Shown here: one piece after another, positions 46,199-58,900 of the stretch | Position numbering within the stretch: position 1 is the stretch's first letter | How the letters are laid out: every line of letters begins with the position of its first letter | Source: Flaccisagitta enflata | Taxonomy: Eukaryota > Chaetognatha > Sagittoidea > Aphragmophora | Length of the DNA stretch: 64,000 nucleotides | Assembly: GCA_965153355.1 (NCBI GenBank) | Contig: OZ231126.1 | Coordinates: 74,090,001-74,154,000, forward strand | Direction of reading: 5' to 3' | Made by a program: the position numbers and the translations under genes | The notes under the pieces: generated by a model | The model's input: the letters and a program-made list of their open reading frames with translations, nothing else | Databases searched by the model: none | What the model was told of the DNA's origin: nothing

Positions 46199-46964
46199 CT
46201 TTCTTCATTCTTGGGTCTACTTTTTAGTTGACAAAAATCACGCGTAGAATTAGAAAACGGCCTTAAGTTGACGAGTTGTTTCAACTTTCATTCCGTTTCT
46301 TCGTGAAAAAAGAAATTCAGTTGCTGTCATCTCTCTTCATAGTTTAGTAGACGAGTACTTTCAATGCATTTTCTTCTCTTCATCTCGGAGACACGGAAAA
46401 TTTTACGCGCATGATCATGACTCTGAGTCTCTGACTGATGCAGTTGGGTAACTCTTCCTACACACTACAGGACCATCTGAACTCTGAAAAAGCAATTTAT
46501 ACTGATGGACAAACGGACGGATCGGTACACTGACGGACACACCGCCAAACCGACCAAGAAGTCGGGTTTTAGCTTTCGCATGGAGAAAAAACCCGTTAAT
46601 TTCCATTTTACCGAAGAAACCACATTTAACTCCAGTCCACCACCACCGCCGAAATGAGAAGCGTTCAATGAACACTGTTCATATATCATTTACTCTGGAT
46701 ACAGCGATTAACTCAGGGTTGAGTGACCAGGGCACTGATCATGGGGGGAGTGTTCTACTGTGTTTGGGGAACATCACTCACTATCTGGTAAGTTATTTCT
46801 AAGGCAAACTTTTTTTTAATATCACTTTTTCAAAGGGAATACAAAATAGTGGCGTTCGCCATAATGTGTTCCACGAAGACTTGATTGGGCAAGAAAAATA
46901 AAGACAATTTTAAAACACTTTTGATATTAATAACCCAACAAGTCTGTGTCTAGATAATGACCGC

Positions 46965-47316
46965 TACGCATGTCAGAGTGCTCAAATTGGCCAAAACTGG
47001 CTTTCCCCCTACCATCATCATTTCACTTTGCTTAAATGCTATCAAATGAGCCTTCGCGCGACTTTCAAATTGATCGGGAACCATCGTTAGGTTGACCATG
47101 AAGTTTCCATAGGAATCTATGGCAGAGGCAAAATTTGCATAATAAAAATATTGGTTCCAATGATAATTCAATACAAACTTCAACCTCACCCTAACGATGG
47201 TTCCCGATTGAAATGAAAGTCGCGCGACGGCTCGTTTGACAGGAATTTTGCATAGAAAAAAGATGATGGTAGGGGGAATGCCAGTTTTGCCCGTTTTTGG
47301 CACTCTGACATGCGTA
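46965..47316. mobile_element. 352-bp TA-flanked foldback MITE, copy 2
   Basis: Ends TACGCATGTCAGAGTGC and GGCACTCTGACATGCGTA; sibling of the intronic copy at 35972-36322. Lies about 770 bases upstream of the exchanger start. Confidence 0.88.
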
Positions 47317-47319
47317 ATG

Positions 47320-47525
47320 ACCGCCTGTGGGCGGCCTAACTACCACCTGTGGGCAACCTCACTGCCACCTTTAGGCACTCTCATTGCTGCCTGTGGGCGG
47401 TCCCACTGCCACCTGTGGGCGGTCCCACTGCTACCTGTAGGCGGTCCCACTGCCACCTGTGGGTGGTCCCATTGCCGCCTGTGGGCAGTCCCACTGCCAC
47501 TTGTGGGTGATCCCACTGCCACAAT
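47320..47525. repeat. About 25-bp minisatellite
   Basis: About eight copies of CACTGCCACCTGTGGGCGGTC. Confidence 0.9.
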
Positions 47526-47529
47526 GGAG

Positions 47530-49615
47530 TGGGAATGTGTAACATACATTGGAGTCAACCCGGTGATGTGACATACATCAAAATATTCTGGGTTGCGTGA
47601 TATTTATTGGAGAAAACTGGGTGGTGTGACATAACTATGGCAAAATAAAAAAGCGAACAACTTGTTTGTCAATGTTTCACATCCAAGCAATGAAAAAAAC
47701 ATAGCAAAATCCATGACCATTTTAAAGATCTGCGAAAGATCTTTCAAGTGAGACCTTGCTGGATGTTCTAGCTCTATTCGTTTAGAAATGGCATTAGAAT
47801 GAAAACAGGTGGTCAAGAATTTGGAAATTCACTACACCACTTTCATGGATTATCTTTATTCTAACATAAAAACTAAACGCATTCAGTTAAAAATTTGTTC
47901 TTGGCGCCATTTTAAAGAAAATTTGAAGCTCTTTAATTTGCTTATGGATAACGCGTAGCTAGGACAATCCTGAGCTGCATTATTGACAAAAACGGAAAGA
48001 CTAAAATTGCTCATTGGAAAAAAAGTTGAAATAAGCACTTTTTCAATCAGCGATTTTTTTCTTCGAACCATTGCCATTTCTAAACGAATAAAGCTACAAT
48101 GACCAGCAACGTCGCATTTGGAAGATTTTTTGCAGAGCTTTAAAACGGTCATGGATTTTCTATGGTTCAAGCCCATAGTTAAGCAGCAACTAGTAAAACA
48201 AAGTGTTCGCTTTTTTTCTTTGCCATAGTTATATTGGAGAAAATTAGGTGGTGTGACATACATCCTAGAATTCTGGGTAGTGTGACATACATCAGAGAAT
48301 TCTGGGCTTTGTAATATACATCGTAGAAAATTGGGTGGTGTAACATACATTGAAAAATTCTTGGCTGTGTGATATATATATATATATATTAGTTTTGCTA
48401 AATGGAAAACTAGGAGTGATGCGCGTAGTAACTAGTCAGTGAGGGCTCACAAGGCCTTCTTCCATATTTTTAATTTGGGTATAGTGAGGGATGTTGTTCC
48501 ACCTGTCATACATCGGAGAAAACTAAGTGGTGTGACATACATAAATTTCTGGGCTGTGTGACAACATTGGAGAAAACTGAGTGGTGTGACATACATCGGA
48601 GAAATCTGGGCTGTGTAACATACACCAAAAAAAATTGGGAGTGATGTGACATACATCGGAAAATTCTGGGCTGTGTGACATGCATTGGAGAAAATTGGGT
48701 AGTGTGACATACATCAAAGAATTCTGGGCTGTGTGACATACATCGGAGAAAACTGGGTGGTGTGACATACATCAGAGAATTCTGGGCTGTGTGACATAAA
48801 TCAGAGAAAATTGGGTGGTGTGACATACATCGGAGAATTCTGGGCTGTGTGATATACATTGGAGAAAACTGGGTGATGTGACATACATCGGAGAATTCTT
48901 AGCTGTTTGACATACATTGGAGAAAACTGGGTGGTGTGACATGCATCAGAAAATTCTGGGCTGTGTGATATACATCGGAAAAAACGGGATGGTGTGACAT
49001 ACATCGGAGAATTCTGGGCTGTGTGACATACATCGGAGAAAACTGGGCTGTGTGACATACATCGGAGAATTCTGGGCTATGTGACAAACGTTGAAGAAAA
49101 CTGGATGGTGTGACATACGTTGGAGAATTCTGGGCTTTGTGACAAACATCGGAGAAAACTGGGTGGTGTGACATACATTGGAGAATTCTGGGCAGTGTGA
49201 CATACATCAGAGAATTCTGGGCTGTGTGACATACATTGGAGTAAACTGGATGGTGTGACATATGTCGGAGAATTCTGGGCTGTGTGACATACATTGGAGA
49301 AAACTGGGTGGTGTGACATACATTGGAGAATTCTGGGCTGTGTGACATACATCGGAGAAAACTGGGTGGTGTGACATACATTGGAGAATTCTGGGCTGTG
49401 TGATATACATCGGAGAAAACTGGGTGGTGTGACATGTATTGGAGAATTCTGGGCTGTGTGATATACATCGGAGAAAACTGGATGGTGTGACATACATTGC
49501 AGAATTCTGGGCTGTGTGACATACATTGGAGAAAACTAGGCTGTGTGACATACATCGGAAAATGTTGGGCTGTGTGACATACTTTGGAAAATCATGGGTT
49601 GTGTGACAGACGTTA
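47530..49615. repeat. Large ~37/75-bp minisatellite
   Basis: Alternating GGAGAATTCTGGGCTGTGTG and GGAGAAAACTGGGTGGTGTG halves, each with GACATACAT, about 45 half-units. A foldback at 47632-48232 splits it. Reverse-strand open frames of up to 218 residues are repeat translations. Confidence 0.93.
47632..48232. mobile_element. Foldback inserted in the minisatellite
   Basis: TAACTATGGCAAA and TTTGCCATAGTTA ends; inverted inner blocks (CATTTCTAAACGAATA). The minisatellite continues on both sides. Confidence 0.85.
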
Positions 49616-49720
49616 GAGACGGAAAATCGTGTCCTAATTTGGTGTTCCACTATTGTGGAACACAATGACAGCATTTGGCCAAAATGATCGAATTTTTTTA
49701 ATCTTAAGAAAATCATACAA

Positions 49721-50303
49721 TATGATTCTTTTGGAATGCAACGTAAGAAACCTATATGTCTCCGCTCCTAAACATCGTAGCAAGACGCGGATTGCACCAT
49801 TGGATAGAGCTTGAAAAACTATTTTTTCTATTTTTTTTCCTGATATCAGGATGCATCATGACATATGTCTAACACGATGCTAGTAAAAACGTTGACATCT
49901 ATAACGTCAAGAAGTTGGCTGTCTGATTCTCCCTCCAAAAAGAATGAGGAGGTTCAGTTGGTCAAATATTCAGCAATCAAGGGGCTTCCGTGTGATTTTT
50001 TAGACATAGTTTAGAAAATATTTGTGACATGATTCAGCTGGCCTCATGATCACGAATTATTTGATCAACGGATCTTCCTCATCTTTTTTAGAAGGAGAAT
50101 CAGACAGCCAATTTCGAGATGTTGAAGATATCAATGTTTTTACTGGGTTGGTGGTAAAGTTACGTCATATTGTATCATGACATCAGAAAAGATGAAGAAA
50201 AAAATTTTTTCGTGCTCTTTCCAATGGTGCAATCCGCATCTTGCTACGATGCTCAGGAGCGGAGATATGTAGGTTCCTTATGTTGCATTTCAAAAGAATC
50301 ATA
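49721..50303. mobile_element. Foldback, TATGATTCTTTTG type
   Basis: TATGATTCTTTTG and CAAAAGAATCATA ends; arms of about 250 bases. Confidence 0.85.
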
Positions 50304-50900
50304 CAGGGTCATCAATCTGGATTGGGAAAAAGTATTAAGCTTTTACCCTCGGATGCTTCTTCTCAAAGACCTAGAATTGATTTTCCTATATAGTACTATG
50401 TTTGACGTTTTTTGTGTCAAAATTTCATTGGTCTGGGTCAAATATCTTGTCCACAACATCAATTTGAAGTAAAACAAGTATTTGTGGCTTAAGCTAAATT
50501 TATCCCTTTTTCATCATAACTATTTTCCCTCATTTTTGATCAGTTTGAGCCACAAATGCTAAAATAGTTTCAACTTAAACATGTTTTTTAAAATTCATAA
50601 AAATATCTTCAACCAAGACAAATCTGATATTTGCTGCTCAAACCAATGAAAAATAAAAGCAAATCCAAGAAAAACAGTTTTGATAAACTAAGGCTAATTT
50701 GAGCTATATCTGAAAAGGCTTGTTTTTCCTCAAATTGATGTTGTGGACAAAGTATTTAACTCAGACCAATAAAATTTTGATACAAAAAATGTCAAACATA
50801 ATACTACAAAAGAAAACATTTTCCAAACCAGTGAGAAGAAGCAGCTGAGAGTAAAAGCGTAACACTTTTTCCCAGTCCAGATTGATGACCCGGTACTGTA
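50302..50900. mobile_element. Foldback, GGGTCATCAATCTGG type
   Basis: TACAGGGTCATCAATCTGG and CCAGATTGATGACCCGGTAC ends; arms of about 190 bases. It starts where the previous foldback ends. Confidence 0.85.
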
Positions 50901-50955
50901 ATTCATCTTCTAATTGAGTCTCAATGGTGGGAACGGACTCATTCGACGGCATTTT

Positions 50956-51079
50956 TAAGTGCGACAAAGCACCTCTATAACTGGCTGTGTCCGTTGGTTG
51001 GTTGGTCGGTCTGTCTGTGGGGTAACGCATTCGTTCGACGATCCACACGTCGCACCTTATTGGCCTACTTGGCCTTGTT
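50956..51079 (-). mobile_element. Hairpin-ended dispersed element, GTGCGAC subfamily
   Basis: TTAAGTGCGACAAAGCACCT to GGCCTACTTGGCCTTGTTT; full-length reverse partner of the 9.7 kb copy. Confidence 0.88.
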
Positions 51080-51151
51080 TAAGTAGTTTCTTCATGAAAA
51101 ATTTCAACTCAATCGTTTGAGCGATTGCAGAGAAAATAGAATTTCTTTTTA

Positions 51152-51545
51152 AACAAGGCCAACACCTATAAGTCGCGTGCGAGACTTACTGACTTAGAAT
51201 GACTTAGAAAGACTTAGAATGCCTGAGAATGACTAAGAATGACTTAGAATGACTTAGAATGACTTAGAATGACTTAGAATGACTTAAAATGACTTAAAAT
51301 GACTTAAAATCAAAAATGATGAAATGACCTAATGACAAAAAATGACTTAAAGTGCTTTAAAATGACTTAAAATGGCTTAGAATGACATAGAATGACTTAG
51401 AATGCCTTAAAATTACTTAGAATGAATAAAAATGACTAAAAGAAATAAAAGTGATAAAAAAAGTAAAGTGTGACAGACCGACCGACAGACCGACAGACCG
51501 ACGGACAAAGCGGGTTGTAGAGTCGCGTGCACGCGACTAAAAACA
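51152..51545 (+). mobile_element. Dispersed element swollen by a 10-bp minisatellite
   Basis: AACAAGGCCAACACC and GTCGCGTGCGA head, about 25 units of AATGACTTAG/A, GACC core, and a perfect AGTCGCGTGCACGCGACT end. Confidence 0.88.
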
Positions 51546-51619
51546 GTCTCCAAACCATACGGGAAGCCGTTGAGATCTGTAACCTTTAGAAACGATTAGC
51601 TAGATAGTCGCAGAAGCGT

Positions 51620-51930
51620 CAGATGGTCAGCAGCAGGGTAGTTATGTGTGGATGAGATGGTAAGAGAGGCAGCGGCCCCAAAGGAACTGATGACCTTTGT
51701 TTAGTCGCATGGGGAATGAGAGTATTTTACAATCAAAGCAGTTGATTCAGGCTTGGGTTTGTGCCACAAGACTGGAATTTGGGCCCTGAGCTGAAGCTGG
51801 TATATGGGCGTTAAGACTGGGATTGGGGCATTGTACTGGAATAGAGGACTCGGGGATGGGATTTAGGCCTAAAAGCTTGGATTTGGGCCTTGAGGGGGGG
51901 GTTAGAGCTTCAAAGTTGTGAATTGAGTCT
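51620..51930. repeat. GGCAGCGGCCCC repeat fragment with GGGATTTGGGCC units
   Basis: Half element: TGGTCAGCAGC, GGCAGCGGCCCCAAAGGAAC, then about five loose 20-bp units, interrupted at 51930 by a foldback. Confidence 0.65.
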
Positions 51931-52928
51931 ACACTGCGAACCATAAAAAAGGAAACAGCTGTTCTATAAGATATTTCTTATGAACAAAATGAGTTTTTGG
52001 TATTTTTTTTCTGAGATATGGAAAGAGTGTCATCAAATGAAGCAAATGTCACAAATCCCACGAGATTATATCAATTAGTTAAGATTTTATAGTAAAAAGA
52101 AGATATGGTATCAGAATCTGTGTATGAACAGTGAATTTTTCAAAAGATATAATGAAAGGGATCTTTTTTATTTGATTTTTATCCTTTGCGGTACAGGAAA
52201 TCAATTGATATCAAAGACCATTTGAAAGATATTTGAAAGAGCTTTCATTTGCCGCCAATCTCACATTTTTAACTCAATTTGTTTAGACACAGTAAGGAAA
52301 AGACTGGAGAGTATTGATTATCAAGTTTGAAATAGCGCATAACCAAAATGTACTCATATAACTTTAAACTAATGCCATTTCCAAATGAGTAAAGCTAGGA
52401 GGCTGGGATTGGTCTAGAATGAAAGATCTTTTGAAGATCTTTCAAATGGTCACTGATTTTGTTTACTTTACTCTATTTAAACATGGATATTATAAGGGGG
52501 GGAAAGATCCCTCATTTTTTAGATTTATGTGATGAAAAAACATTTTCTTTTGTCAATCATAAAAAGGTTTTAATCAAGTGAAAATCGATCAAAATCCATG
52601 ACATTGTAAAAGCCTTTGAAAAAATCTGTCATTTGAGCTGTTTCTGGATTTACTAGCTCAATTTGTTTAGAAATTACAACAATTTTACTAAAATTTTTCC
52701 TCTATAAACTATGAAAGATATCTATTGTTTTCCCACTTAGGTTTTGAATAATTTGCATTCATTTTAACATAAAATCCAAATGAATTGATCAAATTCAATG
52801 GGACTGGTGGCAAATTGTTCATTTTTTGAAGCTCTTTAAAACGCTCATGAATAACACTTTGATTTGTTGAATCTAAACCTTGTAAAATTAGAATGAAAGT
52901 TGTTTCTTTTTTATGAGTCGCACTGTAA
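51930..52928. mobile_element. 1-kb foldback, ACTGCGA type
   Basis: TACACTGCGAACCATAAAAA and TTTTTATGAGTCGCACTGTA ends. The 20-bp units resume at 52930, so it inserted into that array. Confidence 0.82.
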
Positions 52929-53397
52929 GGGGATAGAATTTCAGCCACAAAGCTGGAATTTGGGCCATAAAGCTGGAATTTGGGCCACAAAGCTGGAATT
53001 TGGGCCTCAAGGCTGAAATTAAGGTTTCAAGATTGAGAATTGGGCCTTGAAGCTGGAAACTGGGCAACAGGCTGGACATAGGGCTTGAGGGATGGGATTT
53101 GGTCCTTGAGGCTGGGATTTAGCCTATGGCGTTGGGATTTGAGTTAGCGGGGATGAAGAAGGAGAAGAAATTTCCCCAATTGTGAAAGCATAGGTCAACA
53201 GCCCTTTTGAAGCCACTGCTCATGAGTGGAAACCTGTATTATAAATACTGGTGAAAAAATTGACTTGGATGGGTTGCGTAAAATTTACCTGTTGTTGTTG
53301 CCATTGACGTCCCTGCTATTATCGTTTTCATCATCATCCTCATAGTCATTGTAGTCATCATTGTCGGGTTGAAGAGGGGATTTAGATATGAGCCTTA

Positions 53398-53439
53398 CAC
53401 ACACGCGCTTACACACACACAAACACACACACACACACG

Positions 53440-53500
<61 letters not shown>

Positions 53501-53618
53501 TTTTGGAGCCGCCACCCTCAATTTGTGTCACAAGTTTTGTGTCACAATGAAAACTGACCATAACTGTGCCTATTTCTAATCCCTATTGTTTCAGATTTAA
53601 AACTCTCCTTTGTTCCCT

Positions 53619-53710
<92 letters not shown>
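53398..53710. repeat. (CA)n and (CT)n microsatellites
   Basis: CA run to about 53500, about 120 bases of spacer, CT run 53625-53710. Confidence 0.95.
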
Positions 53711-53712
<2 letters not shown>

Positions 53713-54169
53713 CAGAACAATCCCTTGTACAACCATTAGAAAAATCAGAAGCCACTCTTTCAGTGTTTTCAATTCCCGCGATAATAGTCAGAAAATACGC
53801 ATCCAACCTGGAGGAATGAAAATCCGCCAATAGTTCTCATCCTCCTCCATCATTATTTTGGCGGTCCATGTTTTTTTCAGCTTCGTTTGGAAAAAAGAAA
53901 TTAATTACTGATTTAATCTATGAAGTTGAACCGCGTATGAAAGCAGAGTTGATAACTTGATTTTATAGACCAACCTTTTTTCAGAGTTGCCTCTGACTTC
54001 TCTTATGTACAAGTAACTGCTGTAATAATTAGTTCCATGAAACTGAAAGTGAGACTGTGCAAGGGCAATGATCTGAGCCGGACTTCCTAATAGGCTTGAG
54101 AGGCTTAAGCCTAGGGCCCTGCGGTAAGGGGGGCCCTGCGGTAAGGGGGGCCCCGCGGTAGAGCCCCCA

Positions 54170-54216
54170 ACTTAGAAAAAAAAAGAAAAAAAATGAAATG
54201 AAGAAAGAAAGAAAAA

Positions 54217-54248
<32 letters not shown>

Positions 54249-54251
54249 AAA

Positions 54252-54319
<68 letters not shown>

Positions 54320-54355
54320 CAGACAGAGAATGACAAAGCGAAACACAGAAAGAAA
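54170..54355. repeat. (GAAA)n microsatellite
   Basis: About 40 tetranucleotides following a GGGGGGCCCTGCGGTAA tandem. Confidence 0.95.
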
Positions 54356-54679
54356 GAAAACAAAAGAATAGAAGAAAAGCTCCATTGTTACAGAATACAG
54401 ATATGATATTGAGGTATCAAAAAAATTCTTTTACATTTCTATTCAAAAGGGGAACTACTGAATTTTAAAAAAATCTTTAGAAAATTTTCTTTGTTCAATC
54501 TCTTGCTTATTATGAAGTTGCAAACCATAATCTGTCAGATTTTTTTCACAATTGAATACATTCATTATTAGAAAAAAAATCTTATTAATACTCGACTAAA
54601 AAAAAAAAGCCACACCCTATTTTTGGTTGATGAAAAAGACAAAAAAAAATTATTTGAACTATTTTTTGTGTCAATTTGT

Positions 54680-54775
54680 ATCACAAGTTTTGTGTCACAA
54701 TGAAAACTGACCATAACTGTGCCTATTTCTAACCCCTATTGTTTCAGATTTAAAACTGTCCTTTGTTCCCTCGTA

Positions 54776-54838
<63 letters not shown>

Positions 54839-54975
54839 CTCTCGTTAAGAACAATCCCTTGTACAACTACAAGTAACTGCTGTAATAATTAGTTCCATGA
54901 AACTGAAAGTGAGACTGTGCAAGGGCAATGATCTGAGCCGGACTTCCTAATAAGCTTGAGAGGCTTAAGCCTAGG
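54680..54975. repeat. Segment duplicated from 53.5-54.1 kb
   Basis: Near-identical to 53520-54115 (GTGTCACAATGAAAACTGAC, CCCTTGTACAAC, AAGTAACTGCTGTAATAATT), but lacking the ~280 bases 53735-54008 of the other copy. Confidence 0.85.
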
Positions 54976-55318
54976 GGTGGTTGCTGGGTGGTTAGAGGCT
55001 GGGTATGGGAATTTTCTTTAGCTGGGCTGATCTGGCTCATAGTGAAGGCGGTTTGAGCCTTTTGGGGTGGTTGCTGGGTGGTTAGAGGCTGGGTATGGGA
55101 ATTTTCTTTAGCTGGGCTGATCTGGCTCATAGTGAAGGCGGTTTGAGCCTTTTGGGGTGGTTGCTGGGTGGTTAGAGGCTGGGTATGGGAATTTTCTTTA
55201 GCTGGGCTGATCTGGCTCATAGTGAAGGCGGTTTGAGCCTTTTGGGGTGGTTGCTGGGTGGTTAGAGGCTGGGTATGGGAATTTTCTTTAGCTGGGCTGA
55301 TCTGGCTCATAGTGAATA
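54976..55318. repeat. 90-bp tandem repeat, nearly four copies
   Basis: Copies are almost identical; units begin GGGGTGGTTGCTGGGTGG. Unit length divisible by three gives an open reverse frame of 147 residues (54867-55310) repeating MSQISPAKENSHTQPLTTQQ. Confidence 0.93.
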
Positions 55319-55624
55319 GGGATGAAAATTATGCAGGGATTCTTGAACCGGTTTGCACAGGCTGTCTAAGTGAACTAATCTAGAGGTTAAAACCCAGAAA
55401 CCCCATGAAAATAGTCGGGAACCTACCTAGCGAGACCCTTGCCCCTGCCCTTGGATTTAGCCTTTTCGCCAAGGAGGAAGAGGAAAAACCCATGTTAAAC
55501 CAATGGGAGGCGGATCGACCATTTGCTTTAATGTCATTTTGTTGTTTACCAACTATTTTCTTCGTACAATGTGTCAATAACATTGTCATGAAACCTATTT
55601 AGCTTCCTTATCTGCTGAAACATT

Positions 55625-55834
55625 TCTTTTTTTGTTGAGGACATGCAACTCTATGTAAGGGGCTCTGTCTGTCCATCTGTTGGTCCACCTCTTGGCTGGT
55701 CACGTTTTCAGGTGAAAATGCAAAAAACATGCAGTTATTATTGAGTGCAGTGTGTGTGAGTGTGTGGGTGTGGTTTTGTATGTAGGTGTGTGTGGTAGGG
55801 GATATGGTTGTTGTCCCCAGGGTGTTGTTGTTGC

Positions 55835-55883
<49 letters not shown>

Positions 55884-55895
55884 ATTGTTGTTGCC
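55625..55895 (-). mobile_element. Dispersed element followed by (TTG)n
   Basis: TTGAGGACATGCAACTCTAT start, GTGTGTGGGTGTGG middle, a TTG run 55826-55890, CCACGCAATTCTA end. Confidence 0.65.
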
Positions 55896-55942
55896 ACGCA
55901 ATTCTAATGAAATTTACCTTCTACGGATGATCGTCATTAGAT

Positions 55943-58900
55943 GCATGCATTAGATGGGGGTGAAAATTTTTTTTTTGGTCATAGAAAGATTTGCATTGGT
56001 GAAAAGTTTACTTTTTATGTCTACTTTGAGATAAAAAAAAGTTTGGGCCATATTTCCCATTTCCCTCTGGCGAGGAGCACTTTTAGTTCCCCCCCTTTTT
56101 GGGGGTGCAAAGCACTACCAAAAACAATGCAAAATTTGAGATTGTTCATCTTGTTTTCTTTGCTATTCCATGACAAATTGGTAAAAATCATTGGGGCTGG
56201 TCTTGTTTGAAAGATATTAAGTAGTAGAACATAAAATAAGGAGAAGTAGCTGATAGGGGTCCCTGTGGGGCCCTCCGGGGGTCCTCAAAGGGCCCCCAAA
56301 TGACCAAAATAGCTGAAAATGGCTAAAAAATGAGGGGTTTTGGAGTTGTTTCTTCTCAAATGTTATTGGGGAGGACAATTTTATGTTAAGATACTGTCAC
56401 CTGGTTTGGAGCAACAAAAGAAAAGGTCAGGGGCCCCTCAGGGACCCATTCAAGGGGCCCCTAGATGCTGCAAAAGGCTTAAAATGGGCAAAAATGACCA
56501 AAATTTAAGCATATTTATCAATTTTTTGCCATCTTTGACAATGAAGGGCCTAGTTATCTGTTTAGCTTCCCTCATCAGTGCAGCAGAACTAGATAAGAAG
56601 GCTAAAGATCCCTGATGGGCCCATCCAGAGGACCTAAAGGACCCATAATAACCAAAAATGACCAAATCTTGACATTTTTAAACTATTCTTCTTTGATACA
56701 CTGTAGGACTGCACCTGTTTACTGTTTATTGGATGGATGATTGATTGATTGATAGTTAGATTGATTCATATGTCATATATCATACCTCAATTATCATACA
56801 TCATACAGAATACTATACCTACTAAAAGGATAGATTTTTAAGCTGCTGCTGCTCATGCTCTAATGATCAAATATTGCAACATGACATCTTGCAATATAAT
56901 GTACATTCTACAATGGTGGTTTAAAAGCTTTTGTTTTTGGTTTTGTTTTTGGCTTTGTTTCTTGTTGTTGTTTATATTTTTTTGTTTTTTTTTTTCTTTT
57001 TCTTTTTTTCTCTCTAATGAACCAAGAGAGGGGGGGAATAATATCAAAGGTTTTGGAGTAATTTCAATACTCTCAAACTGACTCAATGTCTAGTCCTCAG
57101 GGATTTTCCCATACCAGCCATCATTGCTCCATATTCCAGCACAAAAAACAAGGCCCATGAACTTTTTTTTTTAAGAAATAAAGCCTGACTCTTTGATCTC
57201 TTCCCAGGATGCAGTCTCATGAAAAACATCAGTGTATGATGAGACTTAATTTTTTCAAAATTTACCAGTTCCCCATGGTAGAAAAGACAGGGTAGCCATG
57301 CCTCCAAAGAGCAAAGATCTTCTTCATTCATTGCCGAGCTGGAAGAGAAATAACTTTGGATTGTCATTTCCATTTGAAATGGTCATCTCAATGTAAGACT
57401 CTTTCTGTCAAAGATATGTTGCCAGATCAGATACTGAGACAATGCCATCATATGGGGCGTATGGGATGCCTGAAGCGGTAATGCTTAACCAAGCTCCGAC
57501 TCAGCAAAATCAGATTATCTATCAGCTCTTGGCCAGGTACTTATGCAGATGCAACACTAAATTTGCAACAAAAGTGATGCCATGGGGTCAGCCATGCCAT
57601 AGCCATTGATTGATATCTGAACCAGCCCGCTACACAAACAAAATACTAAAACTAAAACAAAGCAGTAGTGATACGTGTTCAGCAATACCCACTGCCCTTC
57701 TTTGTATGATTGTAATTGGGAATGAGTGGGAGCAGGGCACAGCTCCAAAGGGGTTAGAACACAGGGGGTGATTAGTCTTCAAAAAACTTGGGACAGCTGA
57801 TTGGGGCTTAAAAGACAAAATTTGAGGTCCAAGATATTGATTTCAAGAAAAAGAAGGCTGATTTGAGGCCTGAAAGAGCCCTGGTACAACTGACTCAAGG
57901 CCTGAGAGGATTTAATTGAGGTCAGACGAGGCTAATTTGACGCCCAAAACAGTTGATTTCATGGCTCAAGATGCTAATTTGGAGCCTGAAAGAGTTGATG
58001 AGCAGAGGCTGAAGGCTGAAAAGAGGGGGATGCACAAAGTCAAAGGGATAGATGGACAAACAGATGAATGAACATAAGTCTTTCTGTCTTTCTTTCTTCT
58101 ATTGTACATCAAATTGTACAATGTTAAGTAGCAAGTCTTGATCTTTACAGCAAAAGCTGCAGCAGATTATATATCAATTAATTTTTGTATCAATAATATC
58201 ATGTATGACAAGTGGAAAAATATTCTTCTTTATACCCAAACTGAGAAAAATTTAGATACAGTTTATTATAAGATAAAGAAGATAATCAATCAATTGTCCC
58301 ACAAACAGTAAGCAAACAATCTATGAAAGATGAATAACATTAACAATGTCAAGATTTGGTCACTTTTGGCTATCAGTTCCACAAGGCGTTTGTATGGGTT
58401 CAACAGGGGTCTTAAGCTTTCAGTTTTATTCTTATCTAGTTCTGCTGCTTTGATGAGGGAAGCTAAACAGATAACTAGGTCCTTCATCGTCAAAACTACT
58501 TAAATTTTGGTTATTTTTTCCCGTTTTAAGCCTTTTGGAGCATCTAGGGGCCCCAAGAATGGGTCCCTGAGGGGCCCCTGACCTTTTCTATTGATGTTCC
58601 ACACCAGATGACAGTATCTTTACATGGAATTTCCCTCCCAACAACATTTGAGAAGAAACAAGTCCAAAACCCTCATTTTTTGGGCTATTTTCAGCTGTTT
58701 AGGTTATTTGGGGGCCCTTTGAGGAACCCAGGAGGGCCCCACACACATATGAATCGATCTAACAATCAATCATTCAATCAAGCAATTAATCATCCATCCA
58801 ATAAACAGTAAATAGATGCAGTCCAACAATGTATCAAAGAAGAATAGTATAAAAATGTCAAGATTTGGTTATTTTTGGCTATTATGAGTCCTTTAGGTCC

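Noticed and set aside
48899-49555. 218-residue reverse frame rich in Cys and His.
   Set aside because: Every residue comes from the ~37-bp minisatellite; no start context or splice sites. Kept only as a low-key finding.
53720-54025. Possible first exons of the exchanger (KTWTAKIMMEEDENYWRIF and EWLLIFLMVVQGIVLNE frames).
   Set aside because: A well-placed ATG exon at 46198 already joins exon 2 in phase; these frames lack consistent splice sites and lie in a duplicated repeat.
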